From Pseudorasbora parva (taxonomy: Eukaryota > Chordata > Actinopteri > Cypriniformes > Gobionidae), in the NCBI RefSeq assembly GCF_024679245.1, contig NC_090173.1, positions 51,597,018 to 51,661,017 of the forward strand: 64,000 nt of DNA. The letters are read 5' to 3'. The first letter of the stretch is position 1. The number at the start of each line of letters is the position of its first letter. The notes beneath the pieces are model-generated. The model had not been told where the DNA came from and searched no databases. It was given only the letters and a program-made list of their open reading frames with translations. The translations under genes and the position numbers were made by a program. Shown here piece by piece: positions 43,975 through 56,954 of this stretch.

Positions 43975-46069
43975 TACAGATTGAAGCCTGTTGTTTTCAG
44001 TCTTTTGATGTGGGATAGTGGCAGCTATTGGGAAACTCACCATCTTCATGTACTAATGGTAGATGTCATCAAGGCCTTGTCCTGAAAAATCTCAGCACCA
44101 AACGCTGGGCTTTATATCTGATCTGGTAAAAAGAGCACAGCAATAACTGTAAGAACTCTAATGATATATCTTTACCCTCTGACACTGTATTGTTATATAA
44201 TTCAAACATTTTAGAGGCTAATAGTATGAGCAGTGAGTACGCTGAAAAATAACTTAAATGCCTAAAGTTGTTGACCGCCTGAACCACAGTCAGCATTTAA
44301 AGTATTTAAGTATTTAGTAAAAGTATTTAAGACCATAACATCCTGTTATCATAATAGTTAATCATAAATACAAACTATAACACATTACATTTGTCACCTT
44401 GTCTAATTTTGCTGATTATTTTACCCTAAAGGCTTTTCAGGCGGTCTTACTGTAACAACATGGAGTTAATGTTTTTAAAATGTACAGACCCCCAACTTTT
44501 GAACAGTAGTATAATTTTTGAGGTTTTGCTTACCAGTCATCTAGTTTTTAGCCTGAGATTTTCTTCAACAGGAGTGCAGGCCATCAGCATGGAAGAATCT
44601 AGGAACATAAACAGTTTATCACAGAGCCTATATAATGTCAGGCTTATTAGAAGGAAACAAGCTAGAGCAGAGGTGAAACGCAGATAAGAGAAAGTAGAAT
44701 ATGCAGAGTATACATACAATAATTTCTTAACATAATTTGTTTTAGGCTTACTTCATTTTACATTGCTCAGTGTTACTTACGTGTGGTTGTCAGAACCTTG
44801 CAAACTGTAATAAAAAATAATTTTGCAAAAGAAAATAACATGCATGGTGATGTAGGTAAAATATTTATTATGGTAACACTTTGGTAAGGGAAACATTCAC
44901 TTAACTTTTGCCTCAAATTCATAATTTACTGCTTAATAGATAGTAAGGTATTTGTTGTAGCAAGTTTAGTTAGATACCAGGAAGAATTTAGGGATGTTGT
45001 AGTATAAGGTCATGCATTAATATGTGCTTAATAATACTAATAAACAGCAAATGTGCAAGCTAAGAATTGTTCACCTTACTAAAGTGTTACCTTTTGTAGA
45101 AAAAATACTAAAGATCTAATGAGATTTTACCCTTCTGTCAGCAGCCCATGGGACCATCCTTTGCCTCCGTTGTTGTATTATTTATTTTTTTACTGAAATC
45201 ACAGGGGGGAAAAAATTAACGTAATTGGTATTAAATAATTAAACATTAAATGTAATTTAGGTTGTTGTTGTTGTTTTTTTACCGTGACAGATCATTTCAT
45301 TTGATTTTGGCGTTTCCTGTAATAACATTAACTTATAGTGAAGTTAGGTTAAATAAATTAGCTCACTTCCAATAACCCATTGACAGACTACCAGCAAACC
45401 TAAAAAAAACTATCAAAGCCTCTCTTCTGCACATAAAGACGTGATTAAAAACTCACTTTCATTAGAGCTAAAGTATATTAGCAAACTGCTAATAAAAAAC
45501 GGTTGAGATGCTAACGGACTTTTTCAAAGACACTGAACAATTTTAATAAAGTAAATATTCGACAGAAGCGTGTCAATTACAGTAAGAAACGTGTACGGAA
45601 CAGTTTTATATTATTTGTGTAATGTTTATGGACTAAACTTACCTGAAAGCAGCGAAAATAACAGGAGCGTGTCCGTTACTGTGCTGTTGCTGGCTTGCTG
45701 CAAACTCCGGCCCGTTTCCATGGTAACTTCCAGTGTTTGACTGTTCAACGCACGCCCGTCAAAGTCACGCAGCAGCATTACGTAAATAAACACGTACATT
45801 ACCAATTTAATGAACAGTCAGTTTATTTATCAGATGATGACAAATGTTCAGACAGTTTGGCAACCCAAAAAACTTTGGCACAAGAGTATGCACCATTTCT
45901 GACTAAAAACTGTGAGGAATATTCTTGGAGTGAAAACTGCGATTACAAACTGCCTGTTTTTTTTTCTGATTTCCTCAAGTGAAAATTTACCTAAAACCCA
46001 CAGATGGCGTCGCGTCGCTTCGTCTTTCTCTCGGGTTGGTGGCAAAGAGATGAATGGGCATCATGAGCA
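43975..46069. other. Intergenic, nothing recognised
   Basis: Includes a 95-codon frame at 45695-45982 with no recognisable domain; I do not call it a gene. The rest is AT-rich. Confidence 0.5.
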
Positions 46070-46238
46070 AACAATTACACAGCATCGGCCTCCAGTATAT
46101 TGGGCCGACCCAAAGCCGACGAGCTGGAAATAAAGCGATATTCGCGTATGCCTGGCCGATACTTATTCGATGTTATGATTTGGAGGCCGACGTCCGCTCT
46201 GGGGCCGACGTCGGCCAGACGTATGTGTGCTATCTGGG
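46070..46238. repeat. Inverted terminus of the CCCAGATAGCACAC family
   Basis: Ends GACGTATGTGTGCTATCTGGG, the mirror of the terminus at 37748, with CCGACGTCGGCC just inside. Confidence 0.65.
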
Positions 46239-46659
46239 TTGTGGCTTTAGCTGTAGTGCATTTCTAGATTTCTCCAAGGCCCACTTCAATTTTATTTTCA
46301 TAAAGATATTTCATACAAATAAATTTCTAATAACTTTACAAAACTTTGAAGCTTATTATAGCTTTTTTTTATTATAAAAAATATTATCATTTTGACTTTA
46401 CAGTAAACTGCCAGGTGTCTGCTTTCAAATGAGACCATAATTATGCTTTTAGTGCAAAGGATTCACAAACTGTATTTGTTTTAGTCTGAGTATACATTTC
46501 TTAGGATTTTTTCAAAATTTAGAAATCAGCTTAACAGGTTAACAGGCTTATTAATGCTGAAATGACTCCATATTGAATAAATACACATAATGAATAAATT
46601 CAGACAAATGTTTACCTCAGAATTTGGTTTGCGAAATATTATTAGTATTATTATTTGCC

Positions 46660-46990
46660 TTTGCTGTATCAATAGGCAATATATTTATATTTAACATGAA
46701 GTATATGGCTTCCCTGTAAATGTACAGCAGCGTCAGACACGCTTCTGGTGTGCAAAGACAGACCCTGCGTCTCAATCAGCTCCCTATAGTTCACTAGTCA
46801 GATTGAGACGCACCCAGAGAAAACGGCAGGCAGCACCCCCGCGGCTGACAAGCAACAGAAACGCCATGCTCATGCCACGCTTGCAGGCAAAATCGATAAT
46901 TATGTTGTTTTTTATTATTACAATTAGGCCTATATCTGCATTTATGTTAACCTAAAGACTTTCAAACATGAACATTAATATGTATTTGTG
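46660..46990. repeat. Rearranged copy of the GGCCGGGGACACAC MITE with a small insertion
   Basis: CAATAGGCAATATATTTATA and GACACGCTTCTGGTGTGCAA match 41660-41750. A later part (46890-46990) matches 41400-41530 in inverted order. A 53-bp piece starting CCCTGCGTCTCAATCAGC and ending GATTGAGACGCACCC interrupts it. Confidence 0.65.
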
Positions 46991-47399
46991 TCAAAATGAC
47001 ATAAAATCTGCTTTTTTCTTTGTCTACTACCGGTAATAGTTGTCATCCACATTATAGAGACACTTGCGCTCGAGTTCTGCTTTGTGATCCGGACCTGCTG
47101 GTCTCCATTTCTTGTTTGTTGATTTTCGTTGGCTTGTATTCAGTGATTTCCGGTTTCAGTAGCGATGTGTCATGTGTTTTAAAATCGGCCCAAAATATCA
47201 AACATGTTTGATATCCTCTGACTGGATGGAATCAAAATCTGAAGCTAAAAAATAGAGTCTATGGCCATGATATACTACGCGATTTTTTATGGAATGCGTC
47301 GGCTCAAATCTGCAGACTGGCTCTGACTTTTGTCAACTAGCGTCAACTTGTTCAGACTCTAAATCGGGGGGAAATCGGGCAAAAATCGGGTGGTGTATT

Positions 47400-47739
47400 C
47401 CAGCCTTTAGCTGCGTTTTTTCAATCTCCATTTGAGATGTTTTGCTTGTGTTTCATTTAGTCAGTCTGTGTTGTGTCAGAGCGGTCAGGACTCATGAGCT
47501 GAACTGCTGTCCTGTGTTAGCTGCTGAAATAAGCCAGTCAGAGCAGAGCTCAACATTAATATTCATGACTCTTCCAAATAAGGCAAAATCAGAGCATTAG
47601 ATCCTAGGGACCATTTATAGGGTTGTAAATGTACCTTTATATCTGGACATTTTTTGCCCTTAAATAAGCCACTTACTCTCTATGTAGATATCAGAAAACA
47701 ATTTAACATATTTTTTCAACTCATTCTAGGGCACCTTTA
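47400..47739 (-). repeat. MITE AAAGGTGCCCTAGAATGA, inverted copy
   Basis: Ends CATTCTAGGGCACCTTTA, the mirror of the element beginning at 63628. The shared interior includes CTTAAATAAGCCACTTACTC and AATATTCATGACTCTTCC. A further short terminus (AAAGGTGCCCTAGAATGA) lies near 48371. Confidence 0.75.
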
Positions 47740-48600
47740 TGAATGTCAAACATCCCTGTACTTAACATTAACCATATTCTGTTCTACCTTGATGGTTTAA
47801 ATAATTCTACATCAGACATTGTGAATATTGTTTTCCTACTTGCTAAATACCATATTCATTGTTGTAAGTGGAGAAATTTTCACCCATGCTTTGAACATTA
47901 ATGAATTTAAGCTATTTTACTTCTCACTGAAATTACTGAAGAACTGTCATGCTCTGAAAATATCATTGAACATGTCCAAATTTCTTGTGCTTTAAATGAT
48001 TTATTTATTATTTATTTTATTTTATTTATTCATTTTTTCTTTATTTGTATTTTATTGTGGATCCCCTGACTTTTATTGTTTTTTTGAGTTTGTACTATGC
48101 TGTTACCTCTACAAGTTGTTGTATGCTATGTTAAAGTTACAATAAAAAAAGGCTGCTGTTATTTACTTATGAATCCTTATGACTCTGTCATGCTATTCAT
48201 TGGTTCATATCTTCATTAATCATAAGTTCATGTTAAAGTATCACAGTAAATTCTAACAAGTTCAGTCTACTTAAAAAAAGTTTGGAATCTGATTGCCTTA
48301 TTTTGGCAAAGCAAAAGTAAAGAAAGCTAACACCTTCCAAGTGAATTAAGATATATATCAAGGTAGTTTAAAGGTGCCCTAGAATGAAAAATTGAATTAA
48401 CCTTGCCCTAGTTACAGTTTTCTTTTATTCGCTTTTGGATTATTTTCACAAATAAGGTATACATTTTCAAAACTCTTAGTACAAAAATCCAAACTAATCA
48501 CACTTGTAACACAGCATACTTTCAAAACCTGATCTCATGCTTTCATTCAGTTGTACGTCCACATTATCATTGTTTCAAACACAAGGTTATTGTAATATGT
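47740..48600. other. Intergenic, nothing recognised
   Basis: AT-rich; apart from the short MITE terminus near 48371, no feature is supported. Confidence 0.5.
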
Positions 48601-48604
48601 TTAA

Positions 48605-49045
48605 ACCAAACTGACTTTATTTCTGTCAGACGACTACAGAAGCTCTTATTGAAAATTAACAGAGGTTTAGATCTTGATATTTTGTTGAAAATAATAGTTT
48701 AGTTTGAAGTCACCATTATGGAGATCAGTGTTTACTTTAATTGGGCTCTTGACCCTTTCTTTTTAACATTGATTTTTCTGGCTGCTGGAACTGTTTGTTA
48801 TGAGCACAACAGCAAAATGTCTGATCTATGGCAAGAAAGTATTATTGTTGAATATTATTTATGAATATTTTTATTCAGTGATGAGATTACTTAAGCATTA
48901 TTTTTCCCGATATAGTTTGTTTATGGCTTCTTTTGTTGTGAACAATTGTGTCTTGGTTACACTGTAACAAAAACCACAAACTCACTTAAAAATTCTAGTC
49001 AAATTGCGCAACTAAAGGAAACACTGAACACCATAATGGTGACCA
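48605..49045. repeat. Foldback family R, copy 11 (fragment)
   Basis: CTGACTTTATTTCTGTCAGA, AGAAGCTCTTATTGAAAATT and GTCACCATTATGGAGATCAG are followed by a mirrored end AACACTGAACACCATAATGG. Confidence 0.75.
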
Positions 49046-49739
49046 AACTGAGGAAAACAAAGGTATAATTGTACCCTAAGGACCATTTGTGTACCTTTAA
49101 AGGTACAGTTATATGTTTTGTTCTACAAAGAACATCATTGTACCTCCACTGTACCTTTTTTTCTGAGAGTGTAGAAATGGATTTGTACACCGTCTGTATG
49201 ACCTGTGAGTCATGTGGTGTTTGTTGTGTGATGGTTCAGGGAGATTAAGAGGATCTTGTCGTTGAGCAACACATTTGCATTGCTTCAGTGAGATCAACAC
49301 TATAATAAATTCACAACGCTGTCACGATGATGGCATTGTGTGAAAGTTATACAAACATATTGCACTAGCCCTGGGCGGGTAAATATTCTAAAGAATTAAT
49401 ATATATTCCTACCAAGGAAAATAACAAAAGGTTTGATGTTCACAGCAAGCTCAGAGAGAAAAAAAGAGAGGAATTAAATTGAATTTAACTAATAGACTCT
49501 CAAGTTTCAAGGTATTGTGTCTGTGTGTTTACCTGCAAACACATGCAGGTTAGTGAGTTTCATGGCATGGTCTTAGGGAAATTCTGCAGGTAAACAGACA
49601 ACAAACAAACAAAAATAAACCCGGACATTATGAGGAGTATAATGGTATTGAGTTTAATTATCTGACCTTTGTAACAAAATTCCACTGTAACTGGCCAACA
49701 TTCTGGCAACATTTGAACAGGCATTATGTTAAAAGTAAC

Positions 49740-49822
49740 TGAAAGCAGTGTTAAAGCTAATTAGATAATTATGAGATTAATTAAGTGATGATTGGCCATT
49801 AGTGAAGACCCCTGATGATTAT
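49740..49822. repeat. Foldback family R, copy 12 (short fragment)
   Basis: GCAGTGTTAAAGCTAATTAG and GATTAATTAAGTGATGATTG match the left terminal region of the family. Confidence 0.65.
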
Positions 49823-49938
49823 GGCAGGCGAGAAGGTCCAAAAATAAGACTAACAACTTGTCTTGGGAAATCACTATTCTATTATAGCCAGTAACTACTG
49901 ACTTACCCACTGAGAAGCCAGCGGTGGATCTGTAAGTA

Positions 49939-52900
49939 CTTTCCTCACACAGCGACTGACTTTCCTCACACAGCGAATCCCTTTGCTCACACAGCGACTG
50001 ACTTTCCTCACACAGTGAATCACTTTCCTCACACAGCGACTGACTTTCCTCACACAGCGAATCACTTTCCTCACACAGCGACTGACTTTCCTTACACAGC
50101 GAATCACTTTCCTCACACAGCGACAGACTTTCCTCGCACAGCGACTGACTTTCCTCACACAGTGAATCACTTTCCTCACACAGCGAATCACTTTCCTCAC
50201 ACAGCGACTGACTTTCCTCACACAGCGAATCACTTTCCTCACACAGCGACTGACTTTCCTCACACAGCGAATCACTTTCCTCACACAGCGACTGACTTTC
50301 CTCACAGAGCGAATCACTTTCCTCACACAGTGAATCACTTTCCTCACACAGTGACTGACTTTCCTCACACAGTGAATCACTTTCCTCACACAGCGAATCA
50401 CTTTCCTCACACAGCGACTGACTTTCCTCACAGAGCGAATCACTTTCCTCACACAGTGAATCACTTTCCTCACACAGTGACTGACTTTCCTCACACAGTG
50501 AATCACTTTCCTCTCACAGTGAATCACTTTCCTCACACAGCGAATCACTTTCCTCACACAGCGACTGACTTTCCTCACAGAGCGAATCACTTTCCTCACA
50601 CAGTGAATCACTTTCCTCACACAGTGACTGACTTTCCTCACACAGTGAATCACTTTCCTCACACAGTGAATCACTTTCCTCACACAGCGACTGACTTTCC
50701 TCACACAGCGAATCAATTTCCTCACAGGATGACTGACTTTCCTCACACAGCGAATCACTTTCCTCACAGAGCGAATCACTTTCCTCACAGAGCGAATCAC
50801 TTTCCTCACACAGCGAATCCCTTTGCTCACACAGCGACTGACTTTCCTCACACAGCGAATCACTTTCCTCACACAGCGACTGACTTTCCTCACACAGCGA
50901 ATCCCTTTGCTCACACAGCGACTGACTTTCCTCACACAGCGAATCACTTTCCTCACACAGCGAATCACTTTCCTTACACAGCGAAACACTTTCCTCACAC
51001 AGCGACTGACTTTCCTCACACAGCGAATCACTTTCCTCACACAGCGACTGACTTTCCTCACACAGCGAATCACTTTCCTCACACAGCGACTGACTTTCCT
51101 CACAGAGCGAATCACTTTCCTCACACAGTGAATCACTTTCCTCACACAGCGAATCACTTTCCTCACACAGCGACTGACTTTCCTCACAGAGCGAATCACT
51201 TTCCTCACACAGTGAATCACTTTCCTCACACAGTGACTGACTTTCCTCACACAGTGAATCACTTTCCTCTCACAGTGAATCACTTTCCTCACACAGCGAA
51301 TCACTTTCCTCACACAGCGACTGACTTTCCTCACAGAGCGAATCACTTTCCTCACACAGTGAATCACTTTCCTCACACAGTGACTGACTTTCCTCACACA
51401 GTGAATCACTTTCCTCACACAGTGAATCACTTTCCTCACACAGCGACTGACTTTCCTCACACAGCGAATCAATTTCCTCACAGGATGACTGACTTTCCTC
51501 ACACAGCGAATCACTTTCCTCACAGAGCGAATCACTTTCCTCACAGAGCGAATCACTTTCCTCACACAGCGAATCCCTTTGCTCACACAGCGACTGACTT
51601 TCCTCACACAGCGAATCACTTTCCTCACACAGCGACTGACTTTCCTCACACAGCGAATCCCTTTGCTCACACAGCGACTGACTTTCCTCACACAGCGAAT
51701 CACTTTCCTCACACAGCGACTGACTTTCCTCACACAGCGAATCCCTTTGCTCACACAGCGACTGACTTTCCTCACACAGCGACTGACTTTCCTCACACAG
51801 TGAATCACTTTCCTCACACAGTGACTGACTTTCCTCACACAGTGAATCACTTTCCTCACACAGCGAATCACTTTCCTCACACAGCGACTGACTTTCCTGA
51901 CAGAGCGAATCACTTTCCTCACACAGTGAATCACTTTCCTCACACAGCGAATCACTTTCCTCACACAGCGACTGACTTTCCTCACACAGCGAATCACTTT
52001 CCTCACACAGTGAATCACTTTCCTCACACAGCGACTGACTTTCCTCACACAGCGAATCACTTTCCTCACAGGATGACTGACTTTCCTCACACAGCGAATC
52101 ACTTTCCTCACACAGCGAATCACTTTCCTCACAGAGCGAATCACTTTCCTCACACAGCGAATCACTTTCCTCACACAGCGACTGACTTTCCTCACACAGC
52201 GAATCACTTTCCTCACACAGCGAATCACTTTCCTCACACAGCAACTGACTTTCCTCACACAGCGAATCACTTTCCTCACACAGCGACTGACTTTCCTCAC
52301 ACAGCGAATCACTTTCCTCACACAGCGACTGACTTTCCTCACACAGCGAATCACTTTCCTCACAGGATGACTGACTTTCCTCACACAGCGAATCACTTTC
52401 CTCACAGAGCGAATCACTTTCCTCACAGAGCGAATCACTTTCCTCACACAGCGAATGACTTTCCTCACACAGCGACTGACTTTCCTCACACAGCGACTGA
52501 CTTTCCTCACAGAGTGAATCACTTTCCTCACACAGCGAATCACTTTCCTCACACAGCGACTGACTTTCCTCACACAGCGAATCACTTTCCTCACACAGCG
52601 ACTGACTTTCCTCACAGAGCGAATCACTTTCCTCACACAGTGAATCACTTTCCTCACACAGTGACTGACTTTACTCACACAGTGAATCACTTTCCTCACA
52701 CAGTGAATCACTTTCCTCACACAGCGACTGACTTTCCTCACACAGCGAATCAATTTCCTCACAGGATGACTGACTTTCCTCACACAGCGAATCACTTTCC
52801 TCACAGAGCGAATCACTTTCCTCACACAGCGACTGACTTTCCTCACACAGCGAATCACTTTCCTCACACAGCGAATCCCTTTGCTCACACAGCGACTGAC

Positions 52901-55900
52901 TTTCCTCACACAGCGAATCACTTTCCTCACACAGCGACTGACTTTCCTCACACAGCGAATCCCTTTGCTCACACAGCGACTGACTTTCCTCACACAGCGA
53001 ATCACTTTCCTCACACAGTGAATCACTTTCCTTACACAGCGAAACACTTTCCTCACACAGCGACTGACTTTCCTCACAGTGCGAATCACTTTCCTCACAC
53101 AGTGACTGACTTTCCTCACACAGCGACTGACTTTCCTCACACAGCGAATCACTTTCCTCACACAGCGACTGACTTTCCTCACACAGCGAATCACTTTCCT
53201 CACACAGCGACTGACTTTCCTCACACAGTGAATCACTTTCCTCACACAGCGACTGACTTTCCTCACACAGCGAATCAATTTCCTCACAGAGCGAATCACT
53301 TTCCTCACAGAGCGAATCACTTTCCTCACACAGCGAATCCCTTTGCTCACACAGCGAATCACTTTCCTCACACAGCGACTGACTTTCCTCACACAGCGAC
53401 TGACTTTCCTCACACAGCGAATCACTTTCCTCACACAGCGACTGACTTTCCTCACACAGCGAATCCCTTTGCTCACACAGCGACGGACTTTCCTCACACA
53501 GCGAATCACTTTCCTCACAGAGCGAATCACTTTCCTCACAGAGCGAATCACTTTCCTCACAGAGCGAATCACTTTCCTCACACAGCGAATCACTTTCCTC
53601 ACACAGCGACTGACTTTCCTCACACAGCGAATCACTTTCCTCACACAGCGACTGACTTTCCTCACAGAGCGAATCACTTTCCTCACACAGCGACTGACTT
53701 TCCTCACACAGCGACGGACTTTCCTCACACAGCGAATCACTTTCCTCACAGAGCGACTGACTTTCCTCACACAGCGAATCACTTTCCTCACACAGTGAAT
53801 CACTTTCCTCACAGAGCGAATCACTTTCCTCACACAGCGACTGACTTTCCTCACACAGCGAATCACTTTCCTCACACAGCGACTGACTTTCCTTACACAG
53901 CGAAACACTTTCCTCACACAGCGACTGACTTTCCTCACACAGTGAATCACTTTCCTCACACAGCGACTGACTTTCCTCACACAGCGAATCACTTTCCTCA
54001 CACAGCGACTGACTTTCCTCACACAGTGAATCACTTTCCTCACACAGCGAATCATTTTCCTCACACAGTGAATCACTTTCCTCACACAGTGAATCACTTT
54101 CCTCACAGAGTGAATCACTTTCCTCACACAGCGAATCACTTTCCTCACACAGCGACTGACTTTCCTCACACAGCGAATCACTTTCCTCACACAGCGAATC
54201 ACTTTCCTCACAGAGCGAACCACTTTCCTCACACAGCGAATCACTTTCCTCACACAGCGACTGACTTTCCTCACACAGCGACTGACTTTCCTCACACAGC
54301 GAATCACTTTCCTCACACAGCGACTGACTTTCCTCACACAGCGAATCAATTTCCTCACAGGATGACTGACTTTCCTCACACAGCGAATCACTTTCCTCAC
54401 AGAGCGAATCACTTTCCTCACAGAGCGAATCACTTTCCTCACACAGCGAATCCCTTTGCTCACACAGCGACTGACTTTCCTCACACAGCGAATCACTTTC
54501 CTCACACAGCGACTGACTTTCCTCACACAGCGAATCCCTTTGCTCACACAGCGACTGACTTTCCTCACACAGCGAATCACTTTCCTCACACAGTGAATCA
54601 CTTTCCTTACACAGCGAAACACTTTCCTCACACAGCGACTGACTTTCCTCACAGTGCGAATCACTTTCCTCACACAGTGACTGACTTTCCTCACACAGCG
54701 ACTGACTTTCCTCACACAGCGAATCACTTTCCTCACACAGCGACTGACTTTCCTCACACAGCGAATCACTTTCCTCACACAGCGACTGACTTTCCTCACA
54801 CAGTGAATCACTTTCCTCACACAGCGACTGACTTTCCTCACACAGCGAATCAATTTCCTCACAGAGCGAATCACATTCCTCACAGAGCGAATCACTTTCC
54901 TCACACAGCGAATCCCTTTGCTCACACAGCGAATCACTTTCCTCACACAGCGACTGACTTTCCTCACACAGCGACTGACTTTCCTCACACAGCGAATCAC
55001 TTTCCTCACACAGCGACTGACTTTCCTCACACAGCGAATCCCTTTGCTCACACAGCGACGGACTTTCCTCACACAGCGAATCACTTTCCTCACAGAGCGA
55101 ATCACTTTCCTCACAGAGCGAATCACTTTCCTCACAGAGCGAATCACTTTCCTCACACAGCGAATCACTTTCCTCACACAGCGACTGACTTTCCTCACAC
55201 AGCGAATCACTTTCCTCACACAGCGACTGACTTTCCTCACAGAGCGAATCACTTTCCTCACACAGCGACTGACTTTCCTCACACAGCGAATCACTTTCCT
55301 CACAGAGCGACTGACTTTCCTCACACAGCGAATCACTTTCCTCACACAGTGAATCACTTTCCTCACAGAGCGAATCACTTTCCTCACACAACGACTGACT
55401 TTCCTCACACAGCGAATCACTTTCCTCACACAGCGACTGACTTTCCTTACACAGCGAAACACTTTCCTCACACAGCGACTGACTTTCCTCACACAGTGAA
55501 TCACTTTCCTCACACAGCGACTGACTTTCCTCACACAGCGAATCACTTTCCTCACACAGCGACTGACTTTCCTCACACAGTGAATCACTTTCCTCACACA
55601 GCGAATCATTTTCCACACACAGTGAATCACTTTCCTCACACAGTGAATCACTTTCCTCACAGAGTGAATCACTTTCCTCACACAGCGAATCACTTTCCTC
55701 ACACAGCGACTGACTTTCCTCACACAGCGAATCACTTTCCTCACACAGCGAATCACTTTCCTCACAGAGCGAACCACTTTCCTCACACAGCGAATCACTT
55801 TCCTCACACAGCGACTGACTTTCCTCACACAGCGAATCACTTTCCTCACACAGCGACTGACTTTCCTCACACAGCGAATCACTTTCCTCACACAGCGAAT

Positions 55901-56847
55901 CACTTTCCTCACAGGACGACTGACTTTCCTCACACAGCGAATCACTTTCCTCACACAGCGAATCACTTTCCTCACACAGCGAATCCCTTTGCTCACACAG
56001 CAACTGACTTTCCTCACACAGCGACTGACTTTCCTCACACAGCGAATCACTTTCCTCACACAGCGACAGACTTTCCTCGCACAGCGACTGACTTTCCTCA
56101 CACAGCGAATCACTTTCCTCACACAGCGACTGACTTTCCTTACACAGCGAATCACTTTCCTCACACAGCGACTGACTTTCCTCACACAGCGAATCACTTT
56201 CCTCACACAGCGACTGACTTTCCTCACACAGTGAATCACTTTCCTCACACAGCGAATCATTTTCCACACACAGTGAATCACTTTCCTCACACAGTGAATC
56301 ACTTTCCTCACAGAGTGAATCACTTTCCTCACAGAGTGAATCACTTTCCTCACACAGCGAATCACTTTCCTCACACAGCGACTGACTTTCCTCACACAGC
56401 GAATCACTTTCCTCACAGAGCGAATCACTTTCGTCACACAGCGACTGACTTTCCTCACACAGCGAATCACTTTCCTCACAGAGCGAATCACTTTCCTCAC
56501 ACAGCGAATCACTTTCCTCACACAGCGACTGACTTTCCTCACACAGCGAATCACTTTCCTCACACAGCGAATCACTTTCCTCACAGAGCGAATCACTTTC
56601 CTCACACAGCGAATCACTTTCCTCACACAGCGACTGACTTTCCTCACACAGCGAATCACTTTCCTCACACAGCGAATCACTTTCCTCACAGAGCGAATCA
56701 CTTTCGTCACACAGCGACTGACTTTCCTCACACAGCGAATCACTTTCCTCACAGGACGACTGACTTTCCTCACACAGCGAATCACTTTCCTCACAGGACG
56801 ACTGACTTTCCTCACACAGCGACTGACTTTCCTCACACAGCGAATCA
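49939..56847. repeat. Giant 21-bp minisatellite, 329 units in unbroken register
   Basis: The consensus CTTTCCTCACACAGCGAATCA alternates irregularly with units ending CGACTGA. First to last complete unit spans 6909 bp, exactly 329 x 21. Unit starts checked at 50506, 53047 and 55777 all fall on the same register. Recurrent variants: CAGTG for CAGCG, ACAGAGCG for ACACAGCG, a CAGGATGACTGA type, TCCCTTTGCTC, CTTACAC and GAAACAC. Because 21 is divisible by 3 and the unit lacks stops in three frames, there are open frames of over 2,200 codons on both strands (minus: heptad IRCVRKV; plus: heptad HTANHFP) and one of 1,411 codons (minus: SLCEESD/SLCEESQ). None has a recognised domain or a convincing promoter, so I call it a repeat. 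Coding use of the SLCEES frame remains possible but unsupported. Confidence 0.96.
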
Positions 56848-56931
56848 CTTTCTTGACTCATGTACAATATTATAATTAAATCTAAAATCGTGTTGTTTCC
56901 ACTCAAACTTTATTCATCCTATTTTTTATAG

Positions 56932-56954
56932 TTTTTTTTTTTTTTTTTTTTTTA
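56932..56954. repeat. Poly-T tract
   Basis: A T run just beyond the minisatellite. On the minus strand it is a poly-A run upstream of the array frames. Confidence 0.85.

Noticed and set aside
45695..45982. 95-codon frame as a small gene
   Set aside because: No domain, no conserved splice context and no neighbouring support; length is compatible with chance.
49939..56847. CRISPR-like array
   Set aside because: Units are contiguous with no unique spacers, no cas genes are present, and the context is a vertebrate genome.
49895..56875. Giant open frames (over 2,200 codons) on both strands as real proteins
   Set aside because: They arise because the 21-bp unit is divisible by three and stop-free in three frames. 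The sequences are simple heptad repeats with no domain, and opposite strands cannot all be coding. Only the SLCEES frame is kept as a hypothesis.
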